Shown here one piece after another: positions 9,776 to 20,285 of a stretch of 64,000 nucleotides of DNA (the stretch's first letter is position 1; each line of letters starts with the position of its first letter). Below the pieces are notes generated by a model. That model did no database searches. It saw only the letters and a list, made by a program, of their open reading frames with translations, and had not been told where the DNA came from. The DNA is from Bryoerythrophyllum caledonicum. Taxonomy: Eukaryota; Streptophyta; Bryopsida; Pottiales; Pottiaceae. The position numbers and the translations under genes are program-made. The stretch spans positions 12,220,190-12,284,189 of the forward strand of contig OZ020518.1 of NCBI GenBank assembly GCA_963971425.1, in the 5' to 3' direction.

Positions 9776-12307
9776 ATGCCTCCTCGGAATGTTGTGTGGG
9801 ATCTATGGTATGAAGACTTGGGTAACACTCTCTCAAGATCCGCGCGACAGGTGAAATGCCGGTTTTGCTCCGACGTGATGAGCTATAGAGCAGACAAGAT
9901 GTTTTCGCATATGGGGTACCATCCTGGTACCAATAGAGGACGTGATGTTCAAGTGTGTAGGGCGGTGCCTCCACATGTTCGTGTCTTGTTTCGAAGATGT
10001 AATGGAGATGTTCCAAATCATCCTAGTGTTGCTGATGATATCCCCCTTCGGCCAAACGGCGATGATGAAATTCAAGTGGAGCCCATGTTGTCTCAACCTT
10101 TGAATGATGACGTGGAGCAACGTCCGACCTCCCAAACCACACGTGATCAGGAATCGACACAAGTACATACAGAACCTCGAGATTTGCGCCAACTCTCTTT
10201 GTCCGAAGGTTTCAACGCCTCCGCTAAGCAACTCTTGGACAGGGTTTGGTCTAGTGCTTTTTATGAAGCCAACATCCCATTTAATATCACTAGACACCCC
10301 TCGTTTGTTAAGGCGGTTCGCGAAACTGCACGCATTCGAATGCCGGCGTACAACCCGCCGTCCTATAATGCCATACGTACAAAGTTGTTGACCAACCGGA
10401 AAGCTGATTTAGAAAGGGAGATCACTACGGCTATGGGTAACTCCGTGTCAAAATATGGTGTTACGGTATGTAGTGATGGATGGGACAATGTTCAAAACCG
10501 GCCTTTGCTCAATGTTGTTCAGTCTGGCACGAAAGGGGATGTTTTCCTTGGCACCATTGATACATCGGGGAATTATAAGGACCACCACTATATTGCTTCT
10601 CAAACCCGACCGTTCTTGCAACAAAATGTTGTCCAAGTATGCACCGACAATGCCCCGGTTATGGCGCTTGCATGTCGTGACATCATGGAGGCTATTCCCC
10701 ATCTCTACGTCCAAGGATGTGCTGCTCATTGTTTGGATCTTCTCCTAGAGGATTGGGGGAAACAAAATTGGATAAGCAGGACCACGAAGAAAGCAAGGAA
10801 AATTTGTTTGTTCGTCAAGAACCACCACGCTCCACAGGGTGTCTTTCGAAGGTTATCACCAAATCTTGCTCTTCGCGCGCCCGGTGAAACAAGATTTGCA
10901 ACAAACTTTCTCATGATAGAACGCCTCCTCGAAGTACGCCAAGCACTAGAGAGAATGGTTGTTGATGATGACTGGTATGCTTACATTGCGGAGTTGCGGA
11001 CCAAGGCCCCGGCTGCACATGCGATGGGCATGTATGTGCGGCAGGTGATACGTTCTGATGGATTTTGGTATTTATGTGCAAATTTTGTGTACATGGTGTT
11101 GCCGGTGGTACGTACTCTTCATGTGTTTAACGGCAGTGCTCCGGTGATGGGACTTGCTTGGAAGATTATGCATGATTTAGAAATCCATGTTCGAGGGTTT
11201 GTGAATGCCCCGTTCCGCATGGAGGAAGAATATGCGGCTCTGGCAATGGAGGCCTTCCAAGCGAGGTGGACTCTGATGCTTACAGATCTTCATTGGGCTG
11301 GGGCTATGTTAAATCCTTCTTTGCAAGCATGGGCGCCTTTACATGAAAATGAACATTCCAGACCAATCTTAAATCGTGTACTTCGTAAACTTGTCACGGG
11401 CGATGAAGATCTTGGAAGGGTCCTCAACCAATACCAAGATTTTATTGAAAACAGGGGAACATTTGCAGATTCGATGGACCCAGGCGTGCTCAATGTGTTG
11501 CCGCACGAATGGTGGGACGCAATGGGAGGCGCGGCAAGGGCACTACAGATCATAGCAAGACGCATACTTGCTCAAGTGTGTTCGTCTTCGGCATGCAAAC
11601 GAAGTTGGAGCATGTACTCCTATGTTCACAACAAGTCCCGCAATCGCCTAAAACATAGCCTAGCAGAGGACCTAGTTTACATTTATACAAATTCTAGGCT
11701 TCTAAGGCATCGAAGGGGAACGAGGGTTGGCCAGTGGCTTGAGCTAAACGGTGTGCATTCCGATGATGAAAGCAATGGAGAAGACATGGACAATGCAAAT
11801 GAGGGAGGACCTTATCCTATTGGCAGTGATGAATTCGGGAACTCTGATATGGACGTCGACAATCATGATTCTGATACTGAAGATTCGGATGGTGGTAGAG
11901 GTGGAGGTGGCAATGGGGGGGCTCGTCATGACGTCGACGACATGTGGGATTCAGAAAATCAGGATCCTAACCGTGGAGGTGGAGGTGGAGATATAGGGGT
12001 TTTTGATTTCAACGAGGTCGAGCCACCGCAACAACGTGTTATGGCGCCACCCAACCGTGACGGAGTTGATGAAGGGCCGACCTTTGGACAACTTTCTGCT
12101 GGTCAAGGACTTTGGCGTAGTCAGAAAGGGCCCCCGGCGGGCCATGCAAATATTGACTCGCCTTTCCAATCTCAAAGTGATTCGCTATCATTTCACGAAG
12201 AAGGCCGATGCGTCATGGATCACATGGATGAGGAGGTTACTACACAAGCGGGGTGTACATCTCAAGAGCTGTTAAGGTCCGCCTACAATTGTGCTTCAAA
12301 TCCATAG
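9776..12307 (+). CDS. hAT-superfamily transposase (BED finger, DUF659, hAT dimerisation), left copy
   Basis: An uninterrupted 843-codon ORF starts at the ATG at 9776. Residues ~20-60 form a BED-type zinc finger (C28, C31, H45, H49). Residues ~189-335 look like the DUF659 transposase core, with a CSDGWDN motif near 232 and VCTDNAP near 289 supplying candidate catalytic aspartates. Residues ~598-642 match the hAT C-terminal dimerisation region (SSSACKRSWS, then NRLKHSLAEDLVYI). The last ~190 residues are a Gly/Asp-rich acidic tail. By family knowledge such enzymes act in the nucleus, cutting and pasting hAT elements with 8-bp target duplications. I could not identify terminal repeats or a target duplication here. 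The arm copy at 23020-25551 has the same translation. The ORF ends in TAG with the same frame open afterwards. Confidence 0.9.
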   Translation: MPPRNVVWDLWYEDLGNTLSRSARQVKCRFCSDVMSYRADKMFSHMGYHPGTNRGRDVQVCRAVPPHVRVLFRRCNGDVPNHPSVADDIPLRPNGDDEIQVEPMLSQPLNDDVEQRPTSQTTRDQESTQVHTEPRDLRQLSLSEGFNASAKQLLDRVWSSAFYEANIPFNITRHPSFVKAVRETARIRMPAYNPPSYNAIRTKLLTNRKADLEREITTAMGNSVSKYGVTVCSDGWDNVQNRPLLNVVQSGTKGDVFLGTIDTSGNYKDHHYIASQTRPFLQQNVVQVCTDNAPVMALACRDIMEAIPHLYVQGCAAHCLDLLLEDWGKQNWISRTTKKARKICLFVKNHHAPQGVFRRLSPNLALRAPGETRFATNFLMIERLLEVRQALERMVVDDDWYAYIAELRTKAPAAHAMGMYVRQVIRSDGFWYLCANFVYMVLPVVRTLHVFNGSAPVMGLAWKIMHDLEIHVRGFVNAPFRMEEEYAALAMEAFQARWTLMLTDLHWAGAMLNPSLQAWAPLHENEHSRPILNRVLRKLVTGDEDLGRVLNQYQDFIENRGTFADSMDPGVLNVLPHEWWDAMGGAARALQIIARRILAQVCSSSACKRSWSMYSYVHNKSRNRLKHSLAEDLVYIYTNSRLLRHRRGTRVGQWLELNGVHSDDESNGEDMDNANEGGPYPIGSDEFGNSDMDVDNHDSDTEDSDGGRGGGGNGGARHDVDDMWDSENQDPNRGGGGGDIGVFDFNEVEPPQQRVMAPPNRDGVDEGPTFGQLSAGQGLWRSQKGPPAGHANIDSPFQSQSDSLSFHEEGRCVMDHMDEEVTTQAGCTSQELLRSAYNCASNP

Positions 12308-12829
12308 TGTATTCCGACCATAATTGTGGGAATTGTATCCACGTCTGCTGTAGAAGTTGCTGTGAATGCAGTAGCCACTGAGAATGAAGTACCTTCCGAA
12401 GTTGGAACCCAAAATCGGCCGTTGACTTGTAGTAATGCAGAGGCGGGTAGAACCGTTGGAGTACTCACTCGTGGGATTGGTGCTTCATTTGTAGCACTTC
12501 AAAATGATCGTCCAATTAATGTACAAGGAACAAGCCGTCGTCAATCCAGTCTACAAAGTAGCGTTCAAACCCGTCGTGCTGGAAGACAAACTCTTGCTTC
12601 TACAGGCGGGAGAGGCCGCATTGTACAAAGGGGTGGAAGGAGGTTGGGAAACGCAGGAAGAGGAACATCTTTCTTGATAAATGTACGCCACAATGCAATT
12701 GTAGACGTATCTATAGCGATCCCTCACCGCGGAGAAGCTTCTACTAGCACGCCTAGTGCTAGTGGCCGGAGGAGGACTACACGAGGGACGAAGAGGCGTC
12801 GAAGAATAAAGGAACGATATTGCCATTGA
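12308..12829 (+). CDS. In-frame extension after the hAT TAG (left copy)
   Basis: Directly after the TAG at 12305-12307 the same frame stays open for 173 codons to TGA at 12827-12829. The product would be Ser/Thr/Arg-rich and basic, ending in an RRRTTRGTKRRRR-like stretch that resembles a nuclear-localisation signal. There is no ATG near its start. It could be a 3' exon, a readthrough extension, or a tail cut off by a nonsense change. The arms differ here by three residues (S/P, R/C, S/P). Confidence 0.4.
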   Translation, partial: CIPTIIVGIVSTSAVEVAVNAVATENEVPSEVGTQNRPLTCSNAEAGRTVGVLTRGIGASFVALQNDRPINVQGTSRRQSSLQSSVQTRRAGRQTLASTGGRGRIVQRGGRRLGNAGRGTSFLINVRHNAIVDVSIAIPHRGEASTSTPSASGRRRTTRGTKRRRRIKERYCH

Positions 12830-13056
12830 GTGGTGACAACTACGATCCATCCGAAGGAAGACCCAATTTGGATGACAATGGAATACGTGACGTTGAGGGT
12901 TCTCGTCCAACGAGGAGGTTGGTCATCACTCGAAATGAAAACTTGCAACTTAGAAGCGGTGCTCCTCAAACTGACGACGAAAAGAGCACGGATGACTCCG
13001 ACGTGGATTCACGATGCATAGAAGAAAATGACCCAACGGTTCGAGTGCGGACTTAA
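12830..13056 (+). CDS. Possible 3' exon downstream of the hAT ORF (left copy)
   Basis: In a different frame from the preceding segment, this stretch encodes about 75 residues rich in Asp, Glu, Arg and Ser, ending at TAA. Its composition resembles the acidic hAT tail, so it may be a last exon. No ATG starts it and I recognise no domain. Mirrored at 22271-22497. Confidence 0.25.
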
Positions 13057-13932
13057 ATGTAGTGGAACGTCTTTGTTGTCCCCATTATACGTGTTGAGCG
13101 GTTTAGGGATACGTACTATGTCTTTTACATGATTTAGAAATGCTTTTGTATTTCTATTTAAAGTTTCTTAATCCTTTAGATACATATATCTTTTGCCGCC
13201 ATTGCCCCTTTACATTATGTTGTCCTTCATTTTATTGTATTGCTTTTGGAAAAATATTCATGACCATTTCTTGAATTTGGCCACTTCAAAGTGTGGTTTA
13301 GTATTTCACTTTTTTCCATGTCTTTGTATGATTTTTGGAGATAACCACCGGACTCTTTGTGAAAAATTGTTGTGCGTTGTGGATGTGGCATAATCTTACG
13401 GCTAAAGAATTTGTGCCTTCCTACTTAATGGATTAGGACTGCTTTAGTAATTAGTGCTTAGGTTTAGGGGCAAGACGGGGCGGACAGTAATATGCTACAT
13501 CACAAAAATGAACGGCCAGTTTTGAAGCCATACAGTTTTCATCAAAAAACCATATGGTGTCTAAAGCTCTAGGGTACGTTATCGTTATTAGATGCAAACA
13601 ATACCATAGATAGTAAAAGGGTTTAGGGTTCAAACACTTTGGATGGTAGGATGGTTTTAGGGTTTAAGAATGATGTTTTTGTTGTTATAGGGACTACTAT
13701 AGTTGCTGAAGGGTTCTGCAAAAAATGTACACACATCGGTGGCAATGTTTTAGACTTCCTATGATGCAAACTCTAGATATTGAAGTCCTATCTAATTTAA
13801 TAGTGATCATTGGGAATGTGGTACAAAATGTTACCAAATATGTAACTACTGGTCGAATAGATGTTGGCAAAAGATTAGCTTAGCCCGATCAATAACCGAG
13901 CAATTATGCACGAGACTATTGTGCATCGTTGG
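13057..13932. other. AT-rich non-coding inner end of the left arm with telobox-like motifs
   Basis: No supported gene. Telobox-like GTTTAGGG words occur at about 13461-13470, 13619-13630 and 13653-13665. These are isolated motifs, not a telomere array. Sequence continues to the N gap at 13933. Mirror 21395-22270. Confidence 0.6.
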
Positions 13933-14132
13933 NNNNNNNNNNNNNNNNNNNNNNNNNNNNNNNNNNNNNNNNNNNNNNNNNNNNNNNNNNNNNNNNNNNN
14001 NNNNNNNNNNNNNNNNNNNNNNNNNNNNNNNNNNNNNNNNNNNNNNNNNNNNNNNNNNNNNNNNNNNNNNNNNNNNNNNNNNNNNNNNNNNNNNNNNNNN
14101 NNNNNNNNNNNNNNNNNNNNNNNNNNNNNNNN
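13933..14132. other. Assembly gap (200 N)
   Basis: Exactly 200 N, which looks like a placeholder of unknown size. The left arm of the inverted repeat ends at its left edge, and an 11-bp CpG-rich array starts at its right edge. The gap therefore probably hides both the arm/spacer junction and part of that array. Confidence 0.98.
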
Positions 14133-14312
14133 GGACAGGTCGTGGACGGGCCGCGGACTTGGCGCAGACAGGAGAGGCGGACGGGTGCGGACGATTGGTT
14201 AACTGGTGCCATCGGGAAACGACCGGGCGCGGGCAGGCCCCCCATTGGCCGCGGACGACGAGTCGCGGGCAGCCTCGGTTGGAGTCTGCGGACTAGTATA
14301 AAGAGCGGATGG
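14133..14312 (-). repeat. 11-bp CpG-rich tandem array 4 (partial, upstream of gene A)
   Basis: Units such as GGACGGGCCGC follow each other at 11-bp steps at the gap edge and become more degenerate toward 14312. Orientation is GGAC-forward relative to gene A. The array is cut by the N gap, so its full length is unknown. Confidence 0.8.
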
Positions 14313-14333
14313 GGTTTGTAAAATGTACTCTTT

Positions 14334-14456
14334 CCCACGATCTCGGGACGCCTTGTCGCATATGCCTCCACGTTGACAGCATTTGTGCGGGGTTTTCTGG
14401 GTGGGAAAGTGGTCCTTTTGAGGACCAAGATTTTCCCTAGGGAGAATATTTGTCCT
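14334..14456 (+). promoter_or_regulatory. Conserved dyad-bearing upstream module of gene A
   Basis: This aligns with the module in front of gene B (27413-27525) over about 115 bp at roughly three-quarters identity by eye. Shared words include GCCTCCACGTTGAC, GTGCGGGG and GGGAAAGTGGTCC, then a dyad which here is a perfect GGTCCT-TTTG-AGGACC, then AATATTTGT. It sits between array 4 and the ATG of gene A at 14698. Promoter or 5' leader function is inferred. Confidence 0.55.
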
Positions 14457-14697
14457 CAAAGGCAACTGAGCAGGTATCGAAGATGTCCAAGTTCCCGTGA
14501 AGACCGCATTTAGATCAGTTTTTAGCATTCTCAGGCAACACTATTATGAAGTGCATGCCTAGGATTTAGTTTAGCACTATTTTGAAGTGCATTTAGACCG
14601 GGAATATGTTTTAGATTTTATTATACTGAATTGAGATAGTGGACTAGTATTTGGATAGCCATTTAGTCGGACTAGACCAATTAAAGACTTCGTAACC

Positions 14698-16533
14698 ATG
14701 AATAACGACGGTGGTGGAGATGGAGGGCGGAGGAGGCCAGATGTGCCAGAGATAGCGGTGGGTCCCCTGAAAAGAGCAAAGAAGGTGCTTGATTCGCAGT
14801 GGGATCTTTACCGCGACAACAGCATTTTGGCAAATGATGGATGGGAACATATTCGTGAGCCATGGACATGCCAGCAGGCCTACGATCATGTTGGCTTTCC
14901 GCACCTCGATCGGTGGTATCCTGAAGAATTACACAAGCAGCATTGTCGTACCAGACAACTCTCTTATAATTCCATTCCAGACGTGGAATTGAAGTGGAGG
15001 TTCTTGGAGGTTTTACGAGCCATCTCTTTCCAAATGCGGTGGCCAAAGAACGAGATTCCGAAGAGAATAGGTGCGATGGTGTACGTGGAGCGGGTGTTGC
15101 GGAAGCGAGTTGACTGGTCAACGCTCCATGAACCATTGATTTTGACCGGCCACGTTGGAAAGAGCTTAGGCGCCCATCTGTTAGCAATACAACCCGGTGA
15201 TATTCCCTCAACCGCGGTGCCGGATTGGTTCCGTAGAGATCCGAGATTGGTTGATCCGCCGGGCGTACCATTACCTGCAGGTCGAGTGGTGCCGAAGAAG
15301 CGAGAACGGGCAAGAGCTAGAGAGGTGGCCAATGTGGAGGGGCCCAATGTGGAGGTGGCCAATGTGGAGGTGCCCAATCGTGGAATGGATGATGTTAACT
15401 ATATGTTCCATAGCATTCAAAACGACGGAGGTGCTGGAACGTCTACCGCGGGGGCGGTCCATAATCCATCAAGCTCGCATATGCTTATCGAATATGATGT
15501 GGCAATCACGCTAGCGAGTGTAGGACTTGGCAATATTGGGATCGGACAGAACGAAGCAATTCAACGTAGAGTGGCGGATCCCGGTACTTCAGCTGAGACA
15601 GAGCATCAATACCAACAATTGCGTGCTGAATTTCACCAGTACAAGTTGCAGATGCAAGAACGCGAAAATCAAGTCTCGTTGCAAGCATCCAAATTCAAAG
15701 AGGAGAAACAGAAGCTTTATACCCAGATCGGCGAGTTGCAATTTAATGTACGGACAGCCTCCAAAAAGATTTCCAAACACGAGGCGGATGTTACTGCCTT
15801 GCGACAGGAAGTATACAATCTTCACAAGGAGCGGGAAACCATGATGTTGGGCACGGTATTATCGACGGCAACGGCGAAGCAATACGAGGCAGAGATTTCA
15901 AAGATTGCCGTTGAGTGGACATCCAGCCGTCGGTTGAGAACGTTGTTACTAACATCTTGGCCGACGGATGAATGTATGTATCCATCCGGTTGGGAGGACA
16001 TGGATCCGTCGATAGTTACACGAGACGGTAGCATTGACTAGGCGCGAGTCCCTGAACCGGATCATAAATGGAATATTGACAAGAGGGATGGCGGCACCGA
16101 GGAAGTTCACAAGATATGGCGATTTGCGAATGTCATGACACAAGATGGATCTAAGTGTGCGGTTTGCCAAAGTCCTTGGGGCCCAAAAGGCTGCTTCACG
16201 CTCGGAACATGTGGGCATTCGTTTCACCCTCAATGTCTAATTGGAAATATGATACGGACGCGTACATGCATCGTCTGCAAATCGCCTTACCATGCCCGCC
16301 TATATCTCCAGTTTGGGCTCAGGGACTTCATGCCAGTCCATTGGGTGTATCGCCAAGAAGATCATCCAAATTTCGAAGTTGGAGCCTCTGCTGGGCTACC
16401 CGTCGAGTGGAATTGGAGATACAACGTCTCAGTCGCAGAACTTGTTGCTGCAAACGAGCAAGCCGGAACCCTGAATGATCCGGACAAACTCATGGAGGCG
16501 GCCCATTCCACAACTCATCCGCAGAGCAAGTAG
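14698..16533 (+). CDS. Gene A: coiled-coil/RING protein with one in-frame TAG
   Basis: The frame opens at the ATG at 14698 and runs 447 codons to TAG (16039-16041), then stays open in the same frame for 163 more codons to TAG at 16531-16533. The first part has a basic, Trp-rich N-terminal half of unknown fold, repeats of a VANVE/PNVE type near residue 220, and a long Gln/Glu/Lys-rich coiled coil at about residues 300-400. The second part is a RING-H2-like finger (CxxC, CGHSFHPQC, CIVC), then an LYLQFGLRDFMP segment shared with the fragment at 19696-20285. By family knowledge RING fingers usually recruit E2 enzymes for ubiquitination; activity here is inference. Upstream lie a dyad module and an 11-bp array. 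An ATG at 16135, just before the RING, could start a separate protein. Confidence 0.55.
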
Positions 16534-16568
16534 CTACTCCTCTACAATTCAACCGTCTCTATCTGGAT

Positions 16569-16817
16569 TTGGATGGGATCGATGGTGTTCGCACTGCTGA
16601 TATAGATTTAATTGCGGAGCGCACATATCATCATTCAAGGCTGCAGAGTGCAGCCTTTCTGGTCCTTTTGAACGAGTTATCGCCGGAAGTCAAGGCTTTC
16701 CTTGATGATCTACGTAACAATCATAGCCAAGTAACTGAGGTGCCACGTGCTTCTTACAGGTTTCAAACGCGTGGTAATGACGGTGCTTCCACGTCGCGGG
16801 CAAACCAACCGCAATAA
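16569..16817 (+). CDS. C-terminal piece of the gene A RING protein (other frame)
   Basis: This frame differs from the RING part but encodes a segment (LLNELSPEVKAFLDDL) that resembles the C-terminus of the minus-strand copy (LEDVAPEVKEWL). It is therefore probably a last exon or a frameshifted tail of gene A. The middle block of the minus-strand copy, around KMFFFQTMGW, is missing between the two parts here, so an internal deletion or an intron is likely. Confidence 0.4.
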   Translation: MDGIDGVRTADIDLIAERTYHHSRLQSAAFLVLLNELSPEVKAFLDDLRNNHSQVTEVPRASYRFQTRGNDGASTSRANQPQ

Positions 16818-16829
16818 ATAATTAATAGA

Positions 16830-19640
16830 TATGTGGCGGATGTACATGGCTTATAGTAGAAGCTCTTAGAGTCATAGAAACGATTAAATACGTAGAGAAA
16901 ATGGTAGATGTGTGATATGCGTGTGCAAACTCTATGTTGTTGAAAGAAAAATATATATAGAGCTTCCATTTTCTATAAGCACGATTTTCACATCTCCCCC
17001 ATGTTTTCATTCCAAAAGATCGCTCTCTTCCTTTGTGATATAACTTTGCAAAGAAACTGTAGTTCAAATATAGGTATCGGTACAAAGGCTGCACTAGGTA
17101 TAATCATCTTCCTCGCCTTCAAGTTTCATTGAAGATCTTCATTTCTGATTGTGCCTACATCTCTCGGTCAGATTTAACCCCTAAATGCCGTTGACAATGA
17201 TAAACCAAACCCATTTTGACTCTTGAGATTGTTGATACTAGTGCAGTAGATAAATAAGAAAGGAAACATAAACCTTTATTTCAAAAAATTTACATGTATG
17301 ATCTCAATTGTGACTTACTAAATAACAAGCTTACAAAAGTTCATTGACTTTGGCCTCATGGATTGAAAGATTGTAAACCTTAACCCCTAAAAGCCCAAGC
17401 CATTTTACCTTAAAAAATCTCTCCAAGCCTGCCACTACCAAGGAGTACCCTAAACATTTAACCTTGAGTTAATATTTTGGACATTTAACCTTAGGATCTC
17501 AAACCAAACATTTGTATAATTCTACCGTATTTTTGAGGCTGCAATCTATCGAACGGATTGAAAGATTTTAGTGTTTGAAATTTTAAAAATGTTCATATTC
17601 TTTCGTATATCGATTGGATCAGCAAACTTTGACCTCATTTGGCATCAAATTATTGCACTACTCAAGGTCTAAAGCTTTTACAATTGTATTTAGCATGATG
17701 TTAGTTGCCTACACACCAATGTTTAGGCATATGACTGTAGCATATTCAAAACAATTGTGCAAGAAGCGGAGTTTGAAAACTTTTGAGATTTTTCTATTTC
17801 ACATTTGGTTTTCTTGTGAACTCAACATTCTATAGAATGAAAATCCAAACGGTCCATAAGAAGGTTTTTATCACATATTGTAGTTTCAAACAAAAACAGT
17901 AGAAAATTTGAAGATCTATAGATTTTATGAAGAAAATAATGTATTTTTCTCCCGTTGCCCTATATGTGTGAAAATGCTTGACTTCGGTTAAAATGTTCTC
18001 TTACCCTAAAGAGAATAATGTTTTTTTGGAATCATAAAAGAAGATATTATTCTTTATATCTACAAAAAATCTCAACGTCGATAGAAACTTTTTGCAAAAT
18101 GCCCGAACTTCCCATGACTCTCCATTTTGACCTTTAAATGGTAATACTTTTTGAATAGTGAATCCAAAAAGTGTTATAAAATTATCCCCACAAAGCTCTT
18201 ACTAGGGACAATCTACTTTGAAAATTTCATAAGACAATGATTTTTTCCCGAATTTTAGTTACCTAAACCCAATATCCGATATGTACTAATTTGGTACACT
18301 TGGGCTTTTAGGGGCTAAAGTGGTTGAAGTCACGAGAATGGTTCACTTTATTCTTTTTGTTCAATGGATCTGTTGACTTTGTCTTCACCCTAGTTATCAA
18401 ATTCTTGCACTATACAAGGTCTAAAACGTATATCGTTCTCTTAAGCATGATGTAAAATATATATGTTACTTCGGTTACTATTGTATGCAAATTCTTTGTA
18501 AAGCATGTATACATCCCTAGAAGACAAGGCCTTATGCTATACCAAAATCACCCCAAAACTCGCAATTCGAGATGAGATGTTATTTGACTTAGTCAACCAA
18601 GCATTTGATATTATCAACCGTGGTGTGTTCAAGCAAACTACTACCAAAGGACTATTTGCAGACTGTAGATTGAAAGATATGAGCAATTGAAGAGTGCAAA
18701 ATTGTAATCTTTATTGTGCCAAGGCATATTCAACATACTATGACTTCAGACCCTGCCGGACGTCCCTCTCTTCACCCCTTCCATTCCATTTTGGTTGAGG
18801 GTTCCATTTCTAGAAAATTAAAAAAAAAACAAAGTTCTCAACATATATAAGTTATATCTATTCTCCTTTAGGGTGGATCCAATATGGCCATTTCACGTTT
18901 TCTTTTTTGGTGAATGTTTGACTAGGTTTAAAATAATTTTAAACACGAAAGACAAGGTTTTTTTTTTTTAACATCTTCAAAGAAGGCAATACTCTTTACA
19001 CGTATAAAAAATCACAATGTCAATACAGACGTCTAAGCTAAATTTTGGAGTTGCCCGGTGTCTTCACATTTGACTTTGAGTGGTATTTGCTTTTAAAAAA
19101 TGATTTGGAAAAAAATAATAATAATACATCCACATAGCTCTAATCATGGACAATCTTGTATAAAAATTAAAAATAATTAAAAATTTGAATTTTAGAAGCT
19201 TCCCCAAAATTGAAAACGTCCCCCCAATGGGATTTGGTCCTTTAGGGATTTACGGGCAGATTGAGCGTTACTAGAAATGTTTATTGCAGATATACCGTGA
19301 ATAAGAGGAGATTATGGGGATGGGTAGTTCATGCAAGGGGGTTAATATCATCTTGGATATTTCTTGGAATGCGATATGTACATAAAAAGTGCCAATGGAT
19401 ATACATACTTTGAACCTCAATATCAGTAATTTTAAACCGGAGAAAAACGTCCCCAAAAGTACAAGCATGCATTAGACATGAGTCCATAATATCAACGGGA
19501 TGTACATGGGATTGCAATTATATCAATCCAAGGGAAAAGTTTTGCCAAACATACCACCTATGTATGTACTATGTTTGTTTCTTCTCCAAATCACTAAGGC
19601 AGACTTGCATGGTTGGGGGGTGCACCGTTAAGTAAACGGG
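16830..19640. repeat. AT-rich intergenic region with two diverged tandem units of about 0.95-1.1 kb
   Basis: No supported gene. Two diverged copies are visible: about 17200-18330 and 18330-19260. Matching blocks include a caaggtctaaa block at 17671 and 18416, and the blocks at 17940-18230 and 18890-19160. A perfect 16-bp inverted repeat (CCCCTAAAAGCCCAAG) occurs at about 17384 and in reverse complement at about 18300. These may be decayed non-autonomous elements. Confidence 0.5.
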
Positions 19641-19695
19641 CATTACTACGTGTCTGATACCCATGGCGTCCATGGCGATGCGCTGAATGCGAGTA

Positions 19696-20285
19696 TCAAG
19701 GTATGCTCCCACAATTTAGCCATTCCTTCACCTCCGGGGCAACATCTTCCAATATGGCATCGAGCGCCGTCACCAATAGCCGTCTCCGATGGTACCCTTC
19801 CTCCCAATGAAGCTCTTCAGTCCCGGTGTGCCCAGTTAGCGTGGTTCCATGATAAGCTCTTCGTAGTTCTTCATTGCCCAATGCTCGCTCACCCGAGGAG
19901 CTGTAATACGGTGGCGGTCCTAAGCCGTGCACCAATTCCTTCTTTTGGCGATTCCAATGCCACCCCATGGTTTGGAAAAAAAACATCTTCATACCGTACT
20001 CGATAGGTTTGTTAGGGTACATCTCGCTTGCAACATGCATTATTTGGTCAGGATCATCTAACAAGGCTGCCCCTCCAAAGGTATGCCACAATTGTGCCTT
20101 TGACATATTATGCCTCCAGCTCCACTCAACGGGGTGCCCATCAAACTCAGAAAGTGTAAAGTCATAATCATCTTGACGATACACCCAATGGCTTGGCATA
20201 AAATCCCTCAGGCCAAATTGCAAATACAAACGGGGATGTAATGGTGCTCTACACATACTACATTGACGAGACTTTAGCAAATTCT
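19696..20285 (-). pseudogene. Truncated RING-protein copy related to gene A
   Basis: On the minus strand this encodes the last RING cysteine pair (CSMC, at 20251-20262) followed by LYLQFGLRDFMPSHWVYRQ, closely matching gene A, then a block with FFFQTMGWHW and a C-terminal APEVKEWL segment, ending at a stop near 19696. The coiled coil and most of the RING finger are missing. Upstream of about 20285 the frame stays open to 20355 but no longer matches gene A well; that sequence reads as a kinase on the other strand. A 5'-truncated gene fragment is the simplest reading. It retains a middle block that gene A lacks. Confidence 0.6.

Larger units (their letters stand above)
1..13932. repeat. Left arm of a giant inverted repeat (palindrome)
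   Basis: This segment is repeated in reverse complement at 21395-35260. Paired coordinates sum to 35261 in the outer part, 35272 in the middle and 35327 in the inner part, so collinearity is unbroken except for small length differences. Those differences fall inside the 11-bp arrays. Only scattered substitutions separate the arms, for example two amino-acid changes in the 242-codon ORF and three in the tail that follows the hAT ORF. The outer end is cut by the window start. The inner end stops exactly at the N gap, so neither true boundary is visible. Confidence 0.95.

Noticed and set aside
13450-13670. Interstitial telomere repeat
   Set aside because: Only three isolated TTTAGGG-type words, not a tandem run.
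13906-14428. ORFs running through the N gap
   Set aside because: Open only because N codons hide stops.
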